Below, one piece after another: positions 1 to 13,289 of a stretch of 64,000 bases of DNA. The position numbers and the translations under genes are program-made. Numbering within the stretch: the stretch's first letter is position 1; the number at the start of each line of letters is the position of its first letter. Source of the DNA: Euonymus europaeus (taxonomy: Eukaryota > Streptophyta > Magnoliopsida > Celastrales > Celastraceae). Location of the stretch: assembly GCA_963580455.1 (NCBI GenBank), contig OY756958.1, forward strand, positions 14,520,501 to 14,584,500, given 5' to 3'. The notes under the pieces are model-generated. The model did no database searches. It worked only from the letters and a program-made list of their open reading frames with translations, and was not told the origin of the DNA.

Positions 1-1590
1 GACAAAAACGTTAAAAGCTCCTCCATAGAGAGAGTTGTGCAACTTCGGACTATCAAAGTTGCTCGTTGTACACTTTTTATTGCTCTTCTATGTCAAATTT
101 TACGAGGATAAGCTTCCTAGACTATTTCGATTCCAAAACCCCAACTTTCTATGACTAATGGACAAAAACATTAAAAGCTCCTCCATAGAGAGAGTTGTGC
201 AACTTCGGACAATCAATGTTGCTCGTTGTACACTTTTTATTGTTCTTCTATGTCAAATTTTACGAGTATAAGCTTCCTAGATTATTTCGATGCCAAAACT
301 CCAACTTTCTATGACAAATGGACAAAATCGTTTAAAGCTCCTCCATAGAGTGAGTTGTGCAACTTCGGACATTGAAAGTTGCTCGGTGTACACTTTTTAT
401 TGTTATTCTATGTCAAATTTTACGAGAATAAGCTTCCTAGATTATTTCGATTCCAAAACCCCAACTTTCTATGAGAAATGGACAAAAACGTTAAAAGCTC
501 CTCCATATAGTGAGTTGTGCAACTTCGGACTATCAAAGTTGCTCGCTGTACACTTTTTATTGTTCTTCTATGTCAAATTTTACGAGTATAAGCTTCCTAT
601 ACTATTTCGATTCCAAAACCCCAACTTTCTATGACAAATGGACAAAAACATTAAAAGCTCCTCCATAGAGAGAGTTGTGCAACTTCGGACTATCAAAGTT
701 GCTCGTTGTACACTTTTTATTGTTCTTCTATGTCAAATTTTACGAGTATAAGCTTCCTAGATTATTTCGATGCCAAAACTCCAACTTTCTATGACAGATG
801 GACAAAATCGTTTAAAGCTCCTTCATAGAGTGAGTTGTGTAACTTCGGACTATTAAAGTTGCTCGGTGTACACTTTTTATTGTTCTTCTATGTCAAATTT
901 TATGACTATAAGCATCCTAGATTATTTTGATGCCAAAACCCCAACTTTCTATGATAAATGGACAAAAACGTTAAAAGCTCCTCCATAGAGAGAGTTGTGC
1001 AACTTCGGACTATCAAAGTTGCTCGATGTACACTTTTTATTGTTCTTCTATGTCAAATTTTAAGAGTATAAGCTTCCTAGATTATTTTGATTCCAAAACC
1101 CCAACTTTCTATGACAAAGGGACAAAAACTTTAAAAGCTCCTCCATAGAATGAGTTGTGCAACTTCGGACAATGAAAGTTGCTCGGTGTACACTTTTTAT
1201 TGTTCTTCTATGTCAAATTTTACGAGTATAAGCTTCCCGGATTATTTCGATTCCAAAACCCCAACTTTCTATGACAAATGGACCAAAACGTTAAAAGCTC
1301 CTCCATAGAGAGAGTTGTGCAACTTCGGACTATCAAAGTTGCTCGTTGTACACTTTTTAGTGTTCTTCTATGTCTAATTTTACGAGTATAAGCTTCGTAG
1401 ATTATTTCGATTCCAAAACCCCAACTTTCTATGACAAATAGAAATAAATGTTAAAAGCTCCTCCATAGAGAGAGTTGTGCAACTTCGGACTATCAAAGTT
1501 TCTCGGTGTACACTTTTTATTGTTATTCTATGTCAAATTTTACGAGTATAAGCTTCCTAGGTTATTTCGATGCCAAAACCCCAACTTTCT
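1..1590. repeat. 21-mer HOR homology block, copy 1 (partner at 3,361)
   Basis: This segment is matched almost base for base by 3,361-4,950, an offset of 3,360 bp or 21 monomers. Shared rare variants include 'aatcaatgtt' (211 and 3,571), 'attgaaag' (371 and 3,731), 'gaccaaaacg' (1,281 and 4,641) and 'gaaataaatg' (1,441 and 4,801). The homology may extend left of the window. The right edge lies near 1,590, where 4,950 onward switches to another monomer type. Confidence 0.85.
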
Positions 1591-3360
1591 ATGACAAATA
1601 GACAAAAACGTTAAAAGCTCCTCCATAGAGTGACTTGTGCAACTTCAGACTATAAAAGTTGCTCGGTGTAAACTTTTTATTGTTCTTCTATGTCAAATTT
1701 TACGAGTATAAGCTTCCTAGATTATTTTGATTCCAAAACCCCAACTTTCTATGACAAATGGACAAAACCGTTAAAAGCTCCTCCATAGAGAGAGTTGTGC
1801 AACTTCGGAGTATCAAAGTTGCTCGTTGTACACTTTTTATTGTTCTTCTATGTCAAATTTTACGAGTATAAGCTTCCTAGATTATTTCGATCCCAAAACC
1901 CCAATTTTCTATGACAAATGGACAAAAACGTTAAAAGCTCCTCCATAGAGAGAGTTGTGCAACTTCGGACTATCAAAGTTGCTCGTTGTACACTTTTTAT
2001 TGCTCTTCTATGTCTAATTTTACGAGTATAAGCTGCCTAGATTATTTCAAATTCAAAACCCCAACTTTCTATGACGAATGGACAAAACCGTTTAAAGCTA
2101 CTCCATAGAGAGAGTTGAGCAACTTTGGACCATAAAAGTTGCTCGGTGTACACTTTTTCTTGTTGTTCTACGTCAAATTTTACGACTATAAGCATCCTAG
2201 ATTATTTTGATGCCAAAACCCCAACTTTCTATGACAAATGGACAAAAACGTTAAAAGCTCCTCCATAGAGTGAATTGTGCAACTTCGGACTATGAAAGTT
2301 GCACGGTGTACTTTTTTTATTGTTATTCTATGTCAAATTTTACGAGTATAAGCTTCCTAGATTATTTCGATGCCAAAACCCCAACTTTTTATGACAAATG
2401 GACAAAAACGTTAAAATCTCCTCCATAGAGAGAGTTGTGCAACTTCGGACTATCAAAGTTGCTCGGTGTACACTTTTTATTGTTATTCTATGTCAAATTT
2501 TACGAGAATAAGCTTCCTAGATTATTTCGATTCCAAAACCCGAACTTTTTATGACAAATGGACAAAACCGTTTAAAGCTACTCCATAGAGAGAGTTGTGC
2601 AACTTCGGACTATTAAAGTTGCTCGGTGTACACTTTTTATTGTTCTTCTATGTCAAATTTTAAGACTATAAGCATCCTAGATTATTTTGATGCCAAAACC
2701 CCAACTTTCTATGACAAATGGACAAAAATGTTAAAAGCTCCTCCATAGAGAGAGTTGTGCAACTTCAGACTATCAAAGTTGCTCGATGTACACTTTTTAT
2801 TGTTCTTCTATGTCAAATTTTACGAGTATAAGCTTCCTAGATTATTTCGATTCTAAAACCCCAACTTTCTTTGACAAATGGACAAAAACGTTAAAGGCTC
2901 CTCCATAGAGAGAGTTGTGCAACTTCGGACTATCAATGTTGCTCGGTGTACACTTTTTATTGTTATTCTATGTCAAATTTTACGAGTATAAGCTTCATAG
3001 ATTATTTCGATTCCAAAACCCCAACTTTCTATGACAAATGGACAAAACCGTTTAAAGCTACTCCATAGAGAGAGTTGTGCAACTTCGGACTATAAAATTT
3101 GCTCGGTGTACACTTTTTCTTGTTCTTCTATGTCAAATTTTACGACTATAAGCATTCGAGATTATTTCGATGCCAAAACCCCAACTTTCTATGACAAATG
3201 GACAAAAACGTTAAAAGCCCCTCCATAGAGTGAGTTGTGCAACTTCGGACTATCAAAGTTGCTCGATGTACACTTTTTATTGTTCTTCTATGTCAAATTT
3301 TACGAGTATAAGCTTCCTAGATTATTTCGATTCCAAAACCCCAACTTTCTATGACAAATG

Positions 3361-4950
3361 GACAAAAACATTAAAAGCTCCTCCATATAGTGAGTTGTGC
3401 AACTTCGGACTATCAAAGTTGCTCGTTGTGCACTTTTTATTGTTCTTCTATGTCAAATTTTACGAGGATAAGCTTCCTAGACTATTTCGATTCCAAAACC
3501 CCAACTTTCTATGACAAATGGACAAAAACATTAAAAGCTCCTCCATAGAGAGAGTTGTGCAACTTCGGACAATCAATGTTGCTCGTTGTACACTTTTTAT
3601 TGTTCTTCTATGTCAAATTTTACGAGTATAAGCTTCCTAGATTATTTCGATGCCAAAACTCCAACTTTCTATGACAAATGGACAAAATCGTTTAAAGCTT
3701 CTCCATAGAGTTAGTTGTGCAACTTCGGACATTGAAAGTTGCTCGGTGTACACTTTTTATTGTTATTCTATGTCAAATTTTACGAGAATAAGTTTCCTAG
3801 ATTATTTCGATTCCAAAACCCCAACTTTCTATGACAAATGGACAAAAACGTTAAAAGCTCCTCCATATAGTGAGTTGTGCAACTTCGGACTATCAAAGTT
3901 GCTCGTTGTACACTTTTTATTGTTCTTCTATGTCTAATTTTACGAGTATAAGCTTCCTATACTATTTCGATTGCAAAACCCCAACTTTCTATGACAAATG
4001 GACAAAAACATTAAAAGCTCCTCCATAGAGAGAGTTGTGCAACTTCGGACTATCAAAGTTGCTCGTTGTACACTTTTTATTGTTCTTCTATGTCAAATTT
4101 TACGAGTATAAGCTTCCTAGATTATTTCGATGCCAAAACTCCAACTTTCTATGACAGATGGACAAAATCGTTTAAAGCTCCTTCATAGAGTGAGTTGTGT
4201 AACTTCGGACTATTAAAGTTGCTCGGTGTACACTTTTTATTGTTCTTCTATGTCAAATTTTATGACTATAAGCATCCTAGATTATTTTGATGCCAAAACC
4301 CCAACTTTCCATGACAAATGGACAAAAACGTTAAAAGCTCCTCCATAGAGAGAGTTGTGCAACTTCGGACTATCAAAGTTGCTCGATGTACACTTTTTAT
4401 TGTTCTTCTATGTCAAATTTTAAGAGTATAAGCTTCCTAGATTATTTTGATTCCAAAACCCCAACTTTCTATGACAAAGGGACAAAAACTTTAAAAGCTC
4501 CTCCATAGAATGAGTTGTGCAACTTCGGACTATGAAAGTTGCTCGGTGTACACTTTTTATTGTTCTTCTATGTCAAATTTTACGAGTATAAGCTTCCTGG
4601 ATTATTTCGATTCCAAAACCCCAACTTTCTATGACAAATGGACCAAAACGTTAAAAGCTCCTCCATAGAGAGAGTTGTGCAACTTCGGACTATCAAAGTT
4701 GCTCGTTGTACACTTTTTAGTGTTCTTCTATGTCTAATTTTACGAGTATAAGCTTCGTAGATTATTTCGATTCCAAAACCCCAACTTTCTATGACAAATA
4801 GAAATAAATGTTAAAAGCTCCTCCATAGAGAGAGTTGTGCAACTTCGGACTATCAAAGTTTCTCGGTGTACACTTTTTATTGTTATTCTATGTCAAATTT
4901 TACGAGTATAAGCTTCCTAGATTATTTCGATGCCAAAACCCCAACTTTCT
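3361..4950. repeat. 21-mer HOR homology block, copy 2
   Basis: This is the partner of 1-1,590 at offset 3,360. Its first five monomers also match 7,201 onward at offset 3,840 (24 monomers), and its last three (from about 4,481) match 6,401 onward at offset 1,920 (12 monomers). The segment is therefore the meeting point of at least three duplication layers. Confidence 0.82.
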
Positions 4951-4981
4951 ATGACAAATGGACAAAACCGTTTAAAGCTAT

Positions 4982-5011
4982 TCCATAGAGAGAGTTGTGC
5001 AACTTCGGACA
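4982..5011. other. Exchange junction in a hybrid monomer
   Basis: The left side ('gctattccatag') follows the monomer at 6,841. The right side ('attgaaag' from 5,011) follows the monomer at 3,731. The change occurs between these markers, in or just before the dyad symmetry, and keeps the 160-bp register. Confidence 0.7.
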
Positions 5012-5707
5012 TTGAAAGTTGCTCGGTGTACACTTTTTATTGTTATTATATGTCAAATTTTACGAGAATAAGCTTCCTAGATTATTTCGATTCCAAAACC
5101 CCAACTTTCTATGACAAATGGACAAAAACGTTAAAAGCTCCTCCATATAGTGAATTGTGCAACTTCGGACTATCAAAGTTGCTCGTTGTACACTTTTTAT
5201 TGTTCTTCTATGTCAAATTTTACGAGTATAAGCTTCCTAGACTATTTCGATTCCAAAACCCCAACTTTCTATGACAAATGGACAAAAACATTAAAAGCTC
5301 CTCCATAGAGAGAGTTGTGCAACTTCGGACTATCAAAGTTGCTCGTTGTACACTTTTTATTGTTCTTCTATGTCAAATTTTATGAGTATAAGCTTCCTAG
5401 ATTATTTTGATGCCAAAACTCCAACTTTCAATGACAGAGGGACAAAATCGTTTAAAGCTCCTCCATAGAGTGAGTTGTGTAACTTCGGACTATCGAAGTT
5501 GCTCGGTGTACACTTTTTATTGTTATTATATGTCAAATTTTACGAGTATAAGCATCCTAGATTATTTCGATGCCGAAACCCCAACTTTCTATGACAAATG
5601 GACAAAAACGTTAAAAGCTCCTCCATAGAGAGAGTTGTGCAACTTCGGACTATTAAAGTTGCTTGGTGTACACTTTTTATTGTTATTCTATGTCAAATTT
5701 TACGAGA

Positions 5708-8700
5708 ATAAGCTTCCTAGATTATTTCGATTCCAAAACCCCAACTTTCTATGACAAATGGACAAAAACGTTAAAAGCTCCTCCATAGAGTGAGTTGTGC
5801 AACTTGGGACTATGAAAGTTGCTCGGTGTACATTTTTTATTGTTATTCTATGTCAAATTTTACGAGTATAAGCTTCCTAGATTATTTCGATGCCAAAACC
5901 CCAACTTTTTATGACAAATGGACAAAAACGTTAAAAGCTCCTCCATAGAGAGAGTTGTGCAACTTCGGACTATCAAAGTTGCTCGGCGTAAACTTTTTAT
6001 TGTTATTCTATGTCAAATTTTACGAGTATAAGCTTCCTAGATTATTTCGATTCCAAAACCCCAACTTTCTATGACAAATGGACAAAACCGTTTAAAGCTA
6101 CTCCATAGAGAGAGTTGTGCAACTTCGGACTATTAAAGTTGCTCGGTGTACACTTTTTATTGTTCTTCTATGTCAAATTTTATGACTATAAGCATCCAAG
6201 ATTATTTTGATGCCAAAACCCCAACTTTCTATGACAAATGAACAAAAACGTTAAAAGCTCCTCCATAGAGAGAGTTGTGCAACTTCGGACTATCAAAGTT
6301 GCTCGATGTACACTTTTTATTGTTCTTCTATGTCAAATTTTACGAGTATAAGCTTCCTAGATTATTTTGATTCCAAAACCCCAACTTTCTATGACAAAGG
6401 GACAAAAACTTTAAAAGCTCCTCCATAGAGTGAGTTGTGCAACTTCGGACTATGAAAATTGCTCGGTGTACACTTTTTATTGTTCTTCTATGTCAAATTT
6501 TACGAGTATAAGCTTCCTAGATTATTTCGATTCCAAAACCCCAACTTTCTATGACAAATGGACCAAAACGTTAAAAGCTCCTCCATAGAGAGAGTTGTGC
6601 AACTTCGTACTATCAAAGTTGCTCGTTGTACACTTTTTAGTGTTCTTCTATGTCTAATTTTACGAGTATAAGCTTCATAGATTATTTCGATTCCAAAACC
6701 CCAACTTTCTATGACAAATAGAAATAAATGTTAAAAGCTCCTCCATAGAGAGAGTTGTGCAACTTCGGACTATCAAAGTTTCTCGTTGTACACTTTTTAT
6801 TGTTATTCTATGTCAAATTTTACGAGTATAAGCTTCCTAGATTATTTCGGTGCCAAAACCCCAACTTTCTATGACAAATGGACAAAACCGTTTAAAGCTA
6901 TTCCATAGAGAGAGTTGTGCAACTTCGGACTATCAAAGTTGCTCGGTGTACAATTTTTATTGTTCTTCTATGTCAAATTTTACGATTATAAGCATCCTAG
7001 ATTATTTTGATGCCAAAACACCAACTTTCTATGACAAATGGAGAAAAACGTTAAAAGCTACTCCATAGAGAGAGTTGTGCAACTTCGGACTATCAAAGTT
7101 GCTCGATGTACACTTTTTATTGTTCTTCTATGTCAAATTTTACGAGTATAAGCTTCCTAGATTATTTCGATTCCAAAACCCCAACTTTCTATGACAAATG
7201 GACAAAAACGTTAAAAGCTCCTCCATATAGTGAGTTGTGCAACTTCGGACTATCAAAGTTGCTCGTTGTGCACTTTTTATTGTTCTTCTATGTCAAATTT
7301 TACGAGGATAAGCTTCCTAGACTATTTCGATTCCAAAACCCCAACTTTCTATGACAAATGGACAAAAACATTAAAAGCTCCTCCATAGAGAGAGTTGTGC
7401 AACTTCGGACAATCAATGTTGCTCGTTGTACACTTTTTATTGTTCTTCTATGTCAAATTTTACGAGTATAAGCTTCCTAGATTATTTCGATGCCAAAACT
7501 CCAACTTTCTATGACAAATGGACAAAATCGTTTAAAGCTCCTCCATAGAGTGAGTTGTGCAACTTCGGACATTGAAAGTTGCTCGGTGTACACTTTTTAT
7601 TGTTATTCTATGTCAAGTTTTACTAGAATAAGCTTCCTAGATTATTTCGATTCCAAAATCCCAACTTTCTATGACAAATGGACAAAAACGTTAAAAGCTC
7701 CTCCATATAGTGAGTTGTGCAACTTCGGACTATCAAAGTTGCTCGTTGTACACTTTTTATTGTTCTTCTATGTCAAATTTTACGAGTATAAACTTCCTAG
7801 ACTATTTCGATTCCAAAACCCCAACTTTCTATGACAAATGGACAAAAACATTAAAAGCTCCTCCATAGAGAGAGTTGTGCAACTTCGGACTATCAAAGTT
7901 GCTCGTTGTACACTTTTTATTGTTCTTCTATGTCAAATTTTACGAGTATAAGCTTCCTAGATTATTTCGATGCCAAAACTCCATCTTTCTATGACAGAGG
8001 GATAAAATCGATTAAAGCTCCTCCATAGAGTGAGTTGTGTAACTTCGGACTATTGAAGTTGCTCGGTGTACACTTTTTATTGTTATTATATGTCAAATTT
8101 TACGAGTATAAGCATCCTAGATTATTTCGATGCCAAAACCCCAACTTTCTATGACAAATGGACAAAAACGTTAAAAGCTCCTCCATAGAGAGAGTTGTGC
8201 AACTTCGGACTATCAAAGTTGCTCGTTGTACACTTTTTATTGTTCTTCTATGTCAAATTTTACGAGTATAAGCTTCCTAGACTATTTCGATTCCAAAACC
8301 CCAACTTTCTATGACAAATAGACAAAAACATTAAAAGCTCCTCCATAGAGGGAGTTGTGCAACTTCGGACTATCAAAGTTGCTCGTTGTACACTTTTTAT
8401 TGTTCTTCTATGTCAAATTTTACGAGTATAAACTTCCGAGATTATTTCGATGCCAAAACTCCAACTTTCTATGACAAACGGACAAAATCGTTTAAAGCTC
8501 CTCCATAGAGTGAGTTGTGTAACTTCGGACTATCGAAGTTGCTCGGTGTACACTTTTTATTGTTATTATATGTCAAATTTTACTAGTATAAGCTTCCTAG
8601 ATTATTTCGATTCCAAAACCAAACTTTCTATGACAAATGGACAAAAACGTTAAAAGCTCCTCCATAGAGAGAGTTGTGCAACTTCGGACTATCAAAGTTG

Positions 8701-8746
8701 CTCGGTGTACACTTTTTATTGTTATTCTATGTCAAATTGTACGAGT
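5708..8746. repeat. 19-mer HOR (3,039 bp), copy 1
   Basis: This stretch is repeated directly downstream at offset 3,039 bp, that is 19 x 160 minus one. Shared markers are 'aacttgggac' (5,801 and 8,840), 'ggcgtaaac' (near 5,985 and 9,024), 'gaaataaatg' (6,721 and 9,760) and the G in 'ttatttcggtgcc' (6,850 and 9,889). The left edge is set by mismatches at 5,700 and 5,707, after which the copies run together. The one-base shortening in the last complete monomer (near 8,620, 'aaaaccaaac' for 'aaaaccccaac') is the first length change in the window. Confidence 0.9.
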
Positions 8747-11700
8747 ATAAGCTTCCTAGATTATTTCGATTCCAAAACCCCAACTTTCTATGACAAATGG
8801 ACAAAAACGTTAAAAGCTCCTCCATAGAGTGAGTTGTGCAACTTGGGACTATGAAAGTTGCTCGGTGTACATTTTTTATTGTTATTCTATGTCAAATTTT
8901 ACGAGTATAAGCTTCCTAGATTATTTCGATGCCAAAACCCCAACTTTTTATGACAAATGGACAAAAACGTTAAAAGCTCCTCCATAGAGAGAGTTGTGCA
9001 ACTTCGGACTATCAAAGTTGCTCGGCGTAAACTTTTTATTGTTATTCTATGTCAAATTTTACGAGTATAAGCTTCCTAGATTATTTCGATTCCAAAACCC
9101 CAACTTTCTATGACAAATGGACAAAACCGTTTAAAGCTACTCCATAGAGAGAGTTGTGCAACTTCGGACTATTAAAGTTGCTCGGTGTACACTTTTTATT
9201 GTTCTTCTATGTCAAATTTTATGACTATAAGCATCCAAGATTATTTTGATGCCAAAACCCCAACTTTCTATGACAAATGAACAAAAACGTTAAAAGCTCC
9301 TCCATAGAGAGAGTTGTGCAACTTCGGACTATCAAAGTTGCTCGATGTACACTTTTTATTGTTCTTCTATGTCAAATTTTACGAGTATAAGCTTCCTAGA
9401 TTATTTTGATTCCAAAACCCCAACTTTCTATGACAAAGGGACAAAAACTTTAAAAGCTCCTCCATAGAGTGAGTTGTGCAACTTCGGACTATGAAAATTG
9501 CTCGGTGTACACTTTTTATTGTTCTTCTATGTCAAATTTTACGAGTATAAGCTTCCTAGATTATTTCGATTCCAAAACCCCAACTTTCTATGACAAATGG
9601 ACCAAAACGTTAAAAGCTCCTCCATAGAGAGAGTTGTGCAACTTCGTACTATCAAAGTTGCTCGTTGTACACTTTTTAGTGTTCTTCTATGTCTAATTTT
9701 ACGAGTATAAGCTTCATAGATTATTTCGATTCCAAAACCCCAACTTTCTATGACAAATAGAAATAAATGTTAAAAGCTCCTCCATAGAGAGAGTTGTGCA
9801 ACTTCGGACTATCAAAGTTTCTCGTTGTACACTTTTTATTGTTATTCTATGTCAAATTTTACGAGTATAAGCTTCCTAGATTATTTCGGTGCCAAAACCC
9901 CAACTTTCTATGACAAATGGACAAAACCGTTTAAAGCTATTCCATAGAGAGAGTTGTGCAACTTCGGACTATCAAAGTTGCTCGGTGTACAATTTTTATT
10001 GTTCTTCTATGTCAAATTTTACGATTATAAGCATCCTAGATTATTTTGATGCCAAAACACCAACTTTCTATGACAAATGGAGAAAAACGTTAAAAGCTAC
10101 TCCATAGAGAGAGTTGTGCAACTTCGGACTATCAAAGTTGCTCGATGTACACTTTTTATTGTTCTTCTATGTCAAATTTTACGAGTATAAGCTTCCTAGA
10201 TTATTTCGATTCCAAAACCCCAACTTTCTATGACAAATGGACAAAAACGTTAAAAGCTCCTCCATATAGTGAGTTGTGCAACTTCGGACTATCAAAGTTG
10301 CTCGTTGTGCACTTTTTATTGTTCTTCTATGTCAAATTTTACGAGGATAAGCTTCCTAGACTATTTCGATTCCAAAACCCCAACTTTCTATGACAAATGG
10401 ACAAAAACATTAAAAGCTCCTCCATAGAGAGAGTTGTGCAACTTCGGACAATCAATGTTGCTCGTTGTACACTTTTTATTGTTCTTCTATGTCAAATTTT
10501 ACGAGTATAAGCTTCCTAGATTATTTCGATGCCAAAACTCCAACTTTCTATGACAAATGGACAAAATCGTTTAAAGCTCCTCCATAGAGTGAGTTGTGCA
10601 ACTTCGGACATTGAAAGTTGCTCGGTGTACACTTTTTATTGTTATTCTATGTCAAGTTTTACTAGAATAAGCTTCCTAGATTATTTCGATTCCAAAATCC
10701 CAACTTTCTATGACAAATGGACAAAAACGTTAAAAGCTCCTCCATATAGTGAGTTGTGCAACTTCGGACTATCAAAGTTGCTCGTTGTACACTTTTTATT
10801 GTTCTTCTATGTCAAATTTTACGAGTATAAACTTCCTAGACTATTTCGATTCCAAAACCCCAACTTTCTATGACAAATGGACAAAAACATTAAAAGCTCC
10901 TCCATAGAGAGAGTTGTGCAACTTCGGACTATCAAAGTTGCTCGTTGTACACTTTTTATTGTTCTTCTATGTCAAATTTTACGAGTATAAGCTTCCTAGA
11001 TTATTTCGATGCCAAAACTCCATCTTTCTATGACAGAGGGATAAAATCGATTAAAGCTCCTCCATAGAGTGAGTTGTGTAACTTCGGACTATTGAAGTTG
11101 CTCGGTGTACACTTTTTATTGTTATTATATGTCAAATTTTACGAGTATAAGCATCCTAGATTATTTCGATGCCAAAACCCAACTTTCTATGACAAATGGA
11201 CAAAAACGTTAAAAGCTCCTCCATAGAGAGAGTTGTGCAACTTCGGACTATCAAAGTTGCTCGTTGTACACTTTTTATTGTTCTTCTATGTCAAATTTTA
11301 CGAGTATAAGCTTCCTAGACTATTTCGATTCCAAAACCCCAACTTTCTATGACAAATAGACAAAAACATTAAAAGCTCCTCCATAGAGGGAGTTGTGCAA
11401 CTTCGGACTATCAAAGTTGCTCGTTGTACACTTTTTATTGTTCTTCTATGTCAAATTTTACGAGTATAAACTTCCGAGATTATTTCGATGCCAAAACTCC
11501 AACTTTCTATGACAAACGGACAAAATCGTTTAAAGCTCCTCCATAGAGTGAGTTGTGTAACTTCGGACTATCGAAGTTGCTCGGTGTACACTTTTTATTG
11601 TTATTATATGTCAAATTTTACTAGTATAAGCTTCCTAGATTATTTCGATTCCAAAACCAAACTTTCTATGACAAATGGACAAAAACGTTAAAAGCTCCTC

Positions 11701-11799
11701 CATAGAGAGAGTTGTGCAACTTCGGACTATCAAAGTTGCTCGGTGTACACTTTTTATTGTTATTCTATGTCAAATTGTACGAGTATAAGCTTCCTAGAT
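8747..11799. repeat. 19-mer HOR (3,039 bp), copy 2
   Basis: This is the second copy of the 19-mer, with very few differences from copy 1. One is an extra single-base loss in a C-run at about 11,170, which changes the offset from 3,039 to 3,038 for the remainder. Similarity ends near 11,838, where copy 1 reads aaaaacg and this copy reads aaaaccg. There the region passes into the 5-mer array. The near identity suggests a recent duplication. Confidence 0.9.
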
Positions 11800-13289
11800 T
11801 ATTTCGATTCCAAAACCCCAACTTTCTATGACAAATGGACAAAACCGTTTAAAGCTACTCCATAGAGAGAGTTGTGCAACTTCGGACTATCGAAGTTGCT
11901 CGGTGTACACTTTTTATTGTTATTATATGTCAAATTTTACTAGTATAAGCTTCCTAGATTATTTCGATTCCAAAACCCCAACTTTCTATGACAAATGGAC
12001 AAAAACGTTAAAAGCTCCTCCATATAGTGAGTTGTGCAACTTCGGACTATCAAAGTTGCTCGTTGTACACTTTTGCTTGTTCTTCTATGTCAAATTTTAC
12101 GAGTATAAGCTTCCTAGACAATTTCGATTCCAAAACCCCAACTTTCTATGACAAATGGACAAAAACATTAAAAGCTCCTCCATAGAGAGAGTTGTGCAAC
12201 TTCGGACTATCAAAGTTGCTCGTTGTACACTTTTTATTGTTCTTCTATGTCAAATTTTACGAGTATAAACTTCCTAGATTATTTCGATGCCAAAACTCCA
12301 ACTTTATATGACAAACGGACAAAATCGTTTAAAGCTCCTCCATAGAGTGAGTTGTGTAACTTCGGACTATCGAAGTTGCTCGGTGTACACTTTTTATTGT
12401 TATTATATGTCAAATTTTACTAGTATAAGCTTCCTAGATTATTTCGATTCCAAAACCAAACTTTCTATGACAAATGGACAAAAACGTTAAAAGCTCCTCC
12501 ATAGAGAGAGTTGTGCAACTTCGGACTATCAAAGTTGCTCGGTGTACACTTTTTATTGTTATTCTATGTCAAATTGTACGAGTATAAGCTTCCTAGATTA
12601 TTTCGATTCCAAAACCCCAACTTTCTATGACAAATGGACAAAACCGTTTAAAGCTACTCCATAGAGAGAGTTGTGCAACTTCGGACTATCGAAGTTGCTC
12701 GGTGTACACTTTTTATTGTTATTATATGTCAAATTTCACGAGAATAAGCTTCCTAGATTATTTCGATTCCAAAACCCCAACTTTCTATGACAAATGGACA
12801 AAAACGTTAAAAGCTCCTCCATATAGTGAGTTGTGCAACTTCGGACTATCAAAGTTGCTCGTTGTACACTTTTTATTGTTCTTCTATGTCAAATTTTACG
12901 AGTATAAGCTTCCTAGACTATTTCGATTCCAAAACCCCAACTTTCTATGACAAATGGACAAAAACATTAAAAGCTCCTCCATAGAGGGAGTTGTGCAACT
13001 TCGGACTATCAAAGTTGCTCGTTGTACACTTTTTATTGTTCTTCTATGTCAAATTTTACGAGTATAAACTTCCTAGATTATTTCGATGCCAAAACTCCAA
13101 CTTTCTATGACAAACGGACAAAATCGTTTAAAGCTCCTCCATAGAGTGAGTTGTGTAACTTCGGACTATCGAAGTTGCTCGGTGTACACTTTTTATTGTT
13201 ATTATATGTCAAATTTTACTAGTATAAGCTTCCTAGATTATTTCGATTCCAAAACCAAACTTTCTATGACAAATGGACAAAAACGTTAA
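11240..13289. repeat. 5-mer HOR array (799 bp), about 2.5 copies
   Basis: A marker monomer with 'ccaaaccaaac'-type shortening and 'ttattatatg' recurs with its start box at 11,488, 12,287 and 13,086, exactly 799 bp apart (5 x 160 minus one). The flanking monomer starting at 11,828 recurs at 12,627. The array overlaps the end of the 19-mer copy 2, from which it appears to have grown. It breaks at about 13,290, where 'gctccttcctagaaag' begins a different monomer type. Confidence 0.88.

Larger units (their letters stand above)
1..5707. repeat. Left zone: older HOR mosaic of exact 160-bp monomers
   Basis: Every monomer here is exactly 160 bp, and the register stays in phase from 1 to about 8,619. 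Homology between monomers is patchy. Positions 1-1,590 match 3,361-4,950 (offset 3,360, 21 monomers), 3,731 to about 4,140 matches 5,011 to about 5,420 (offset 1,280, 8 monomers), and 2,241-2,880 resembles 5,761-6,400 (offset 3,520, 22 monomers). Block edges do not coincide, so several rounds of unequal exchange are layered on each other. Nothing other than satellite is present. Confidence 0.85.

Noticed and set aside
290..634. Open frames of 60-120 codons on the + strand, recurring through the window (for example 290-634, 3,650-3,937, 7,490-7,834 and 35,756-36,118)
   Set aside because: They recur exactly at HOR offsets, consist of translated satellite with the frame rotating each monomer, and end when the common 'ccatag' stop falls in frame. 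They lengthen only where a variant such as 'ccatatag' removes that stop. There is no ribosome-binding, promoter or codon-use evidence, so they are not annotated as genes.
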